DNA from: Leptolinea tardivitalis
GTDB taxonomy: Bacteria; Chloroflexota; Anaerolineae; Anaerolineales; Anaerolineaceae
NCBI RefSeq assembly: GCF_001050275.1
Contig: NZ_BBYA01000010.1
Coordinates: 310,001-374,000, forward strand
DNA: 64,000 bases
Direction of reading: 5' to 3'
Shown here: in pieces, positions 58,407 to 64,000 of the stretch
How the letters are laid out: every line of letters begins with the position of its first letter
Numbering within the stretch: the first letter of the stretch is position 1
Notes under the pieces: model-generated
What the model was told of the DNA's origin: nothing
The model's database searches: none
What the model saw: only the letters and a program-made list of their open reading frames with translations
Made by a program: the position numbers and the translations under genes

Positions 58407-59606
58407 ATGGAATCAACCAGTGTTGTAACAAGCAAAGGTACAACAAATGCAGTCGGCAAGTGGTTCCGCCGCAACCTGCAAACGTCCATGATCATTATCA
58501 TGATGATTGTGATCTGGATATTTTTCTCCATTCTGACCAAAGGTGCGTTTATCGGGTCACAGAATATTTCCAACCTGTTCCGTCAGATGACCGTGACTTC
58601 AATTTTGGCTGTCGGCATGGTTCTCGTTATCGTTACCGGCGGTATTGATCTGGCAGTTGGTAAATTTGCCGGATTTGTCTCTGTCATCGTGGCGTTCTTA
58701 CAGGCGTTTGTGTGGTACAAACTGATCCCCGATCAGCCCCTTCTGGCCGCTACGCTCTCTGTCATTGCCGGTCTCTCTGTGGGTATTCTTGTGGGTATGC
58801 TTGAAGGTTACATCGTCTCCTATCTGGGTGTACCAGCCTTCATTACAACCTTGGGTTTCCAATGGATCTGGAATGGCGCCATCTTGCTGGTCACTGGCGG
58901 CCGTACGATTCCGGCTAACCAACCATATTTCTCCTATATTGCACAGGGTTATCTACCACTCTGGCTCGGTTGGGTTGTGGCTGCTGTAGTTATTGCAGCC
59001 CTGTTCTATACCATGTTCAATTCCCGTGCTCAGAAACGCCGCTACGGATTCGCCACAAATAAACTCAGTCTTGATATGGCGAAAACAATTGCATTGTCTT
59101 TAGTCATCTTGTTCTACGTTTACATGGTCAACCAGTACAATGGTGTGCAAGTACCTGTTCTGCTCATGGTCATCGTTGCCTTCATAATGGCCTACCTGGG
59201 AACGAACACACCATTTGGACGGCATGCGTATGCCCTGGGCGGCAATATGGAAGCTGCACGTCTTTCTGGTATCAATATCAAGCGTAATGTTTTCTTGATC
59301 TTTGTGCTCATGGGTTTGCTCTGCGGTGTAGCCGGTATCGTGTTGGCATCTTATGTTGGTTACGGTACAATTTCTGCAGGCGGCGGATATGAGTTGGATG
59401 CCATTGCCAGTTGTATCCTGGGTGGAACCTCTCCACTGGGCGGCAGCGGCACCGTGTTTGGCGCTATTATTGGTTCCCTGATCATGGCCAGCCTTACCAA
59501 TGGTTTGCAATTACTCAATGTAACACCAGCCTGGCAGTATATTGTCAAAGGTGCCATTCTCGTTGGGGCCGTCTATATTGACGTCTATTTCAAGAAAAAT
59601 AGATAA
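58407..59606 (+). CDS. xylH: Xylose ABC transporter permease
   Basis: 399-residue CUT2-class permease with about ten membrane helices. VLVIVTGGIDLAVGKFAGF is the signature after helix 2, and ALGGNMEAARLSGINIKRN is the EAA-like loop contacting the ATPase. ASCILGGTSPLGGSGTVFG before the last helices is also typical of RbsC/XylH. It is located directly after xylG and before xylR. One permease polypeptide per gene implies a homodimer. Confidence 0.93.
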   Translation: MESTSVVTSKGTTNAVGKWFRRNLQTSMIIIMMIVIWIFFSILTKGAFIGSQNISNLFRQMTVTSILAVGMVLVIVTGGIDLAVGKFAGFVSVIVAFLQAFVWYKLIPDQPLLAATLSVIAGLSVGILVGMLEGYIVSYLGVPAFITTLGFQWIWNGAILLVTGGRTIPANQPYFSYIAQGYLPLWLGWVVAAVVIAALFYTMFNSRAQKRRYGFATNKLSLDMAKTIALSLVILFYVYMVNQYNGVQVPVLLMVIVAFIMAYLGTNTPFGRHAYALGGNMEAARLSGINIKRNVFLIFVLMGLLCGVAGIVLASYVGYGTISAGGGYELDAIASCILGGTSPLGGSGTVFGAIIGSLIMASLTNGLQLLNVTPAWQYIVKGAILVGAVYIDVYFKKNR

Positions 59607-59635
59607 AGACTATCCCATTTTTTGTAGAGTTTTAT

Positions 59636-60850
59636 ATGGTAACCACTGCTGACCAAAATCTTGTTCGGAAATTCAATACGGGTGTTGTCCTGAACACCAT
59701 CCGCCATCATGCCCCCCTTTCGCGGGCTGAAGTGGCCAAACACACAGGGCTTAACCGATCCACGGTTTCGCAGATCATTAATGCACTGTTGGAACGCAAG
59801 TTCGTTCAGGAAACCATATTGCAATCCGATCGAGTCGGTCGGCCTGGACTGTTGCTTGAATTGGATCCTGCCGGAGGCTTTGCCATCGGAATCGAAATCG
59901 GTGTTGATTTTATCTCGCTGGTTGTAACTGATTTTTTGGCAAATGTCCTCTGGCGGCAACGGGCAACATCTTCCTCACAAAACAGTATCGATGAAATTTT
60001 AGAACGAGCCTACCAGATGACCGAAGACGGTCTGAAGAAAGGGTATTCGTTAAACCTTACCCCGTTGGGGATCGGACTGGGTGTTCCGGGTCTCGTTGAC
60101 TTGAAACACGGTGAATTAATGTTTGCTCCGAACCTTGGCTGGACCAATATTCCAGTAACCAAACTATGGTCTCAGCGATTCAAACTGCCCGTCTTCGTAG
60201 ATAACGAGGCTAAAGCAGCTGCCCTGGGTGAGCATTACTTTGGTAATGCCAAAGGAGAAGGTAATTTTATCTTCCTGACAGGCGGAGTCGGTCTGGGCGC
60301 GGGGATCATGATTGATGGAAAACTTTTCCGCGGAAGCCACGGTTATGCCTCCGAAGTAGGCCACATTATTATGGATCCTGACGGAGAACAATGCGGCTGC
60401 GGGAAAAAAGGCTGTTGGGAAACAATGGTCAGCCCTCGTGCTGTAATCAAACGGTTTAGAGATACTCTCCGTCAGGGTGTACCCAGCACCGTACTTAATG
60501 CGGCAGATAATGACCCGGATAACATTGTTTTTGAGACCATCGTTCATGCCGCCCTCCAGGGAGATAATGCCGCACAGATAGCCATGCAGGAAGTAGGAGA
60601 ACGGCTGGGATTTGGAATTGCCAATCTTGTAAACATTTTCAATCCAAGAATGGTTATTCTGGGTGGTGAGCTCAACTACGCCAGCGAGTTATTGCTGCCC
60701 GTGGTTCGAAAAGTGGTAAATGAAAATGCAATGAACCTGGAATGCCAGGATCTAAAAATCGAAGCTTCTGCTCATGGTAGAGATGCCTGTGTGATGGGAG
60801 CCATTGCTCTCGTGCTTGATGATATTATGCACGAACCCAATTTTATTTAA
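59636..60850 (+). CDS. xylR: ROK-family xylose repressor
   Basis: 404-residue ROK protein. The N-terminal winged helix-turn-helix is PLSRAEVAKHTGLNRSTVSQ, and the sugar-kinase-like ROK domain (about 80-395) contains FVDNEAKAAALGEHYFG and LTGGVGLGAGIMIDG. The zinc-binding motif is GHIIMD then CGCGKKGCWE. The xyl operator at 54191 matches the site bound by this family in Bacillus. XylR should release DNA when it binds xylose. Its place inside the operon gives negative feedback. No glucose-kinase catalytic role is expected. Confidence 0.9.
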   Translation: MVTTADQNLVRKFNTGVVLNTIRHHAPLSRAEVAKHTGLNRSTVSQIINALLERKFVQETILQSDRVGRPGLLLELDPAGGFAIGIEIGVDFISLVVTDFLANVLWRQRATSSSQNSIDEILERAYQMTEDGLKKGYSLNLTPLGIGLGVPGLVDLKHGELMFAPNLGWTNIPVTKLWSQRFKLPVFVDNEAKAAALGEHYFGNAKGEGNFIFLTGGVGLGAGIMIDGKLFRGSHGYASEVGHIIMDPDGEQCGCGKKGCWETMVSPRAVIKRFRDTLRQGVPSTVLNAADNDPDNIVFETIVHAALQGDNAAQIAMQEVGERLGFGIANLVNIFNPRMVILGGELNYASELLLPVVRKVVNENAMNLECQDLKIEASAHGRDACVMGAIALVLDDIMHEPNFI

Positions 60851-60866
60851 TTGAGAGGAAAATTTC

Positions 60867-62042
60867 ATGTCTGCTGATTATCAACCTAAACCAGAACATA
60901 AATTTACATTCGGTCTGTGGACTGTTGGAAGTTCAGGAGCTGACCAATTCGCCACAACATTCCCGGTTCGTGGGCCAAAAACACCTGCAGAACTTGTTCG
61001 TCTGCTGGGTGAAGTGGGAGCCTACGGTGTAAATTTTCATGATAACGATCTGATCCCCCTTGATGCCACACCGGCCGAAGCTGAGCAGATTAAAAAAGAT
61101 TTCAGAGCAGCCTTGAAAGAAACCGGCCTGGTTGTTCCCATGGCTACAACCAACCTTTTCAGTGCTCAGATTTTCAAAGACGGTGCTTTCACGTCCAATG
61201 ATCCCAAAGTGCGTGCCTATTCAATTCAGAAAGCCATGCGCGGTATGGACCTGGGTGCTGAATTCGGCGCCAAGATCTACGTTTTCTGGGGCGGACGCGA
61301 AGGTACAGAAACAGATGCCACCAAGAATCCATTGGATGGATTAAAACGTTTCCGCGAAGCCTTGAACTTCCTTTGCGAATACAACAACAGTCAGGGTTAT
61401 GGGTATAAATTTGCCCTTGAAGCTAAGCCCAATGAACCACGCGGTGACATTTATCTGCCCACCACCGGTTCCATGCTGGCCTTCATTGAAACCCTTGACC
61501 ATCCCGAAATGGTCGGAGTTAATCCCGAATTTGCCCATGAGCACATGGCCGGATTGAATTTCATGCATGCTGTCGCTCAGGCATGGGATGCAGGCAAATT
61601 ATTCCATATCGATCTCAACGATCAGAACTACGCCCGATTCGACCAGGACTGGCGGTTTGGTCAACAAAACTGGAAACAGGCATTCTTCCTCGTCAAATTC
61701 CTGGAAGATGTTGGTTATACCGGCAGCCGCCACTTTGATGCTCATGCCTTCCGCACAGAAGATTATGAAGGTGTCAAAGATTTCGCCCGCGGTTGCATGC
61801 GAACATACCTCATTTTCAAAGAAAAAGCCCGCCAATTCAATGAAGACAAAGAAATCCAGGCGCTGCTGGCTGAAATTACTCCAGCATCCGGCGAAATGGA
61901 GAAATTTGAAGGCAAATTTACTGCAGAGAAAGCCGCCGCCCTCAAAGCCTTCTCCTTCGACCGCAATGCCATTGCTGCACGCGGTTTGAAATACGAAAAA
62001 CTGGATCAACTGCTTACCGACCTGATGATGGGAATCCGATAA
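60867..62042 (+). CDS. xylA: Xylose isomerase
   Basis: 391-residue D-xylose aldose-ketose isomerase of the short (actinobacterial-type, class I) form. It converts D-xylose to D-xylulose in the cytoplasm. His58 and Asp61 (NFHDNDLIP) are the ring-opening pair. Metal ligands are Glu185 and Lys187 nearby ([10 protein letters not shown]), Glu221 and His224 (NPEFAHEH) and Asp249, Asp259 ([15 protein letters not shown]). GAGAGG lies before the ATG. It is the last gene of the operon, and a xylulokinase gene is not in the window. Confidence 0.95.
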   Translation: MSADYQPKPEHKFTFGLWTVGSSGADQFATTFPVRGPKTPAELVRLLGEVGAYGVNFHDNDLIPLDATPAEAEQIKKDFRAALKETGLVVPMATTNLFSAQIFKDGAFTSNDPKVRAYSIQKAMRGMDLGAEFGAKIYVFWGGREGTETDATKNPLDGLKRFREALNFLCEYNNSQGYGYKFALEAKPNEPRGDIYLPTTGSMLAFIETLDHPEMVGVNPEFAHEHMAGLNFMHAVAQAWDAGKLFHIDLNDQNYARFDQDWRFGQQNWKQAFFLVKFLEDVGYTGSRHFDAHAFRTEDYEGVKDFARGCMRTYLIFKEKARQFNEDKEIQALLAEITPASGEMEKFEGKFTAEKAAALKAFSFDRNAIAARGLKYEKLDQLLTDLMMGIR

Positions 62043-62138
62043 TACGATCATCGAAGGATCTCATCTGCTCCCCGTAATGGGTTAGCAAAAGGTCACTTTC
62101 CATACAAAACCACCCTTTGAACAAAGGTGGTCCGACAC

Positions 62139-62168
62139 AAATAGAGTGTCTGAAAAGACACTCTATTT
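62139..62168 (+). terminator. Terminator of the xylose operon
   Basis: AAATAGAGTGTCT, tetraloop GAAA, and its complement: a 13-bp perfect stem. A second, bulged hairpin, ACCACC-CTTTG, lies just upstream (62109-62131). Confidence 0.88.
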
Positions 62169-62197
62169 GCTTAAATACCATACCTGAGGGACGCAGG

Positions 62198-62914
62198 CTA
62201 ATTATTTAATAAAATTTCTACTGCATCATGGGTGTAATCACACAGACGTTGATGATTATCTGCATGCATATCCTGTAAATAGAATTCATATTTATTAATA
62301 TTATTGAAGAATTCTGCGGAAAGCTGTTTATCTATTATGCCAAATTGAGCTATTGCCAGTGCAAATCCGAAGAGAGTGCTTAAATTCATCCTTCCTGGTC
62401 TCCCTATTTGAGAAATCTCGACAAGTAGATTATGGAGTTCAGGAGTTTTTGGCATTCGATTAATGGTTAATAAAAGCATGGTGATGTTTTCTGTAATTTG
62501 AAGCAACGTGGACATTTCTACTTTTGAATAACGGTCATACAATTCTTTAAATAGGCTGTCAAGATTTGATTTATCTGTATTGGCAAGATGTTCGAGAAGG
62601 TAATCCTTTCTTTTACGCCAGATCTCCAGATCAGAGGGAGCGATAGATAGGCGTTGTGTCTGTTCAAAGGCGATCTTTGTCGGGTAAAAGAGGACGGAAG
62701 GTCTTCCAGGGCCAGGCCGCCTTGTGACAGACTCAAATTCAGCCTTTACAAACCCATTAAATTCCAGCAATCTGAGCATTTCATAGACGGATACTTTCCC
62801 GATTTTCAATCTTTCTGCCACAAATTTGTAATGCAGCGGTTGGTTCATTTCACGATATAAATCGAGGAACTGAAGTAAAAATTGCTGCTGACGGCGGGTT
62901 AATCTTTTTTCCAT
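62198..62914 (-). CDS. HTH regulator with LexA-like DNA-binding domain
   Basis: 238 residues. The N-terminal ~65 residues form a winged helix reminiscent of the LexA DNA-binding domain (LTRRQQQFLLQFLDLYREM, then FVAERLKIGKVSVYEMLRLLEFNGFV). GPGRPSVLFYPT is the wing. There is no LexA autocleavage domain; the rest is helical and unfamiliar. It may be a local repressor with an effector-binding helical domain. The gene is convergent with xylA and has no obvious partner. Confidence 0.7.
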   Translation of the reverse strand: MEKRLTRRQQQFLLQFLDLYREMNQPLHYKFVAERLKIGKVSVYEMLRLLEFNGFVKAEFESVTRRPGPGRPSVLFYPTKIAFEQTQRLSIAPSDLEIWRKRKDYLLEHLANTDKSNLDSLFKELYDRYSKVEMSTLLQITENITMLLLTINRMPKTPELHNLLVEISQIGRPGRMNLSTLFGFALAIAQFGIIDKQLSAEFFNNINKYEFYLQDMHADNHQRLCDYTHDAVEILLNN

Positions 62915-63008
62915 TATGAATCCCCGAATATTTCTTTAAAAATATATATAAATAGAAAAATAGACATTTGTATTATATAAGATTTCTAATGAAAGGGATA
63001 ATTGAAGA

Positions 63009-63290
63009 ATGATTTTGGGATTCTGGTACAAATTGGCTCTGGTCTGGTATGGGTTTTCATCCGTCACCCTTTTTGGGTTATATGGACTGGACAAAACCCA
63101 GGCTATTACCGGCGGGCGGCGAATTCCGGAGAAAGTACTTCATCTCGTTGCTGCCGTCGGAGGATTCCCGGGCGGTTTTCTTGGACGCTCATTATTTCAT
63201 CATAAGACGAGAAAACCTTTGTTTTTGTTTATCCTATCGGTAAGTGCCGTACTTCATATCATTATTTGGGTTTTTGTGTTTTTCCATTGA
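63009..63290 (+). CDS. DUF1294 family membrane protein
   Basis: 93 residues with three membrane helices. The pattern YGLDKTQAITGGRRIPEKVL, HLVAAVGGFPGGFLGRSLF and HHKTRKPLF is diagnostic of DUF1294. The function is unknown; the family often follows cold-shock or nuclease domains in longer proteins, but here stands alone. The ribosome site upstream is weak (AAAGGGA). The following 185 bases hold no gene. Confidence 0.88.
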   Translation: MILGFWYKLALVWYGFSSVTLFGLYGLDKTQAITGGRRIPEKVLHLVAAVGGFPGGFLGRSLFHHKTRKPLFLFILSVSAVLHIIIWVFVFFH

Positions 63291-63475
63291 AATTTGATTG
63301 TCTTGCTTCCCGACCATTGAGTACCAGATGGAAAAATTTATCAGGCATGCTAAAATAAAAAAGATAATTCCAATCAGATTATAAAGAAATAATTGATTTG
63401 TATACTCAGTGAAAAAACGGTGTTCCTATCTTGCCCAATTGAAATTCTTATTTAATCTAAACCAGGAGGTTTACC

Positions 63476-63943
63476 ATGAAGGGAAATGATAAGGTAATTG
63501 GTTTATTAAATACTCAACTGGCAGATGAATTGACTGCTGTGAGCCAGTATATGGTACATGCAGGCATGTGTGCCAACTGGGGTTATGAAAAATTACATGA
63601 TGCCATAGAAAAACGAGCAATAGAAGAAATGAAACATGCCGAATCATTAATCGACCGGATTCTTTTCCTGGAAGGAACCCCCATCGTCAGCAACCTTAAT
63701 AAGATTAACATTGGGTCGACTGTTGAGAAACAGATTGCCAATGATCTCGCCGCCGAAGTCGGGGCAATCAAAGCCTATAATGACGGCATTCAAATGTGTG
63801 TGAGTCTCGGAGATAATGGATCGCGTGAATTACTTGAAACCACTCTGAAGGATGAGGAGCGCCATCTGGATTGGTTGGAAGCTCAGCGTGATCAAATTGC
63901 GCAAATGGGTATTCAGATCTATTTGAGTGAGCAGATAAGCTAA
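63476..63943 (+). CDS. bfr: Bacterioferritin
   Basis: 155-residue ferritin-like iron storage protein. All ferroxidase-centre ligands are present at the positions of E. coli Bfr: Glu18, Glu51, His54, Glu94, Glu127 and His130. The haem-ligand methionine Met52 is also kept. It should form a 24-subunit cage that oxidises and stores Fe(II). AGGAGG lies seven bases before the ATG. Single gene with its own terminator. No bacterioferritin-associated ferredoxin gene is adjacent. Confidence 0.95.
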   Translation: MKGNDKVIGLLNTQLADELTAVSQYMVHAGMCANWGYEKLHDAIEKRAIEEMKHAESLIDRILFLEGTPIVSNLNKINIGSTVEKQIANDLAAEVGAIKAYNDGIQMCVSLGDNGSRELLETTLKDEERHLDWLEAQRDQIAQMGIQIYLSEQIS

Positions 63944-63963
63944 ACCAGATATATCTACAAATT

Positions 63964-63987
63964 GGCGGGACAACCTCCCGCCTTTTT
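63964..63987 (+). terminator. Rho-independent terminator
   Basis: GGCGGGA, loop CAACC, TCCCGCC and five T's, 20 bases after the bacterioferritin stop. Confidence 0.9.
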
Positions 63988-64000
63988 GATTCTGAACACT

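Overview
The window reads as a bacterial chromosome fragment of moderate GC content, most likely from the Chloroflexota (class Anaerolineae). The assignment is an inference. It rests on three very large MalT-like regulators, DUF5317 and DUF4404 proteins, an ECF sigma factor with a large anti-sigma protein, lipoprotein sugar and metal transporters, and a bacterial family B DNA polymerase. No rRNA, tRNA, CRISPR array, insertion sequence or phage module was seen. Genes are dense and often overlap by 4 to 11 bases, and strong hairpin terminators separate most units.

Layout. 1-9350: the 3' part of a MalT-like regulator, two tandem ketopantoate-reductase-like proteins, a membrane-anchored unknown, an alpha/beta hydrolase, and a solitary binding protein, PadR repressor and methyltransferase that share operator sequences. 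9460-16120 (minus strand): a cysteine desulfurase with a membrane thioredoxin, and a MarR-controlled heterodimeric ABC exporter with one degenerate ATP site. 16130-24680: a GNAT acetyltransferase, a ChrB-like protein plus MFS transporter behind an operator-bracketed promoter, a second MalT-like regulator, and a probable glycolipid operon (CrtO-like acyltransferase, MGDG-synthase-like glycosyltransferase, VTT membrane protein). 24750-30220: a STAND/SARP-type regulator, then a compact operon of a 42-residue peptide, a 15-codon coupling ORF, a DUF5317 membrane protein, a short NHLP-like protein and an HD-GYP protein. 30310-34920: ECF sigma and anti-sigma genes and a beta-helix lipoprotein. 34990-41340: a KefB-like antiporter, a Fur-family regulator with a zinc-binding lipoprotein, a DUF6544-like protein and two paralogous membrane proteins. 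41350-47800: a small regulator pair, a triosephosphate-isomerase/RpiB-like pair, an alpha-oxoamine-synthase-like enzyme, a DEAD-box helicase with a long structured leader, and a methyltransferase.

48370-52120 is the most striking region. A promoter carrying a GAAC-N4-GTTC (LexA-type) palindrome in its spacer precedes a RecA-like protein without a Walker A motif, a small helical protein, and a family B DNA polymerase with a damaged motif C. The set resembles an SOS-induced mutasome in logic (compare ImuA-ImuB-DnaE2), but is built on PolB. It is visibly GC-richer than its neighbours and carries short repeats.

54150-62170 is a xylose operon: a xyl-type operator, a lipoprotein made of two virtually identical XylF domains fused in one reading frame by a 988-bp direct repeat, then XylG, XylH, the ROK repressor XylR and xylose isomerase. 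The window ends with a helix-turn-helix regulator, a DUF1294 membrane protein and a bacterioferritin with all its iron and haem ligands.
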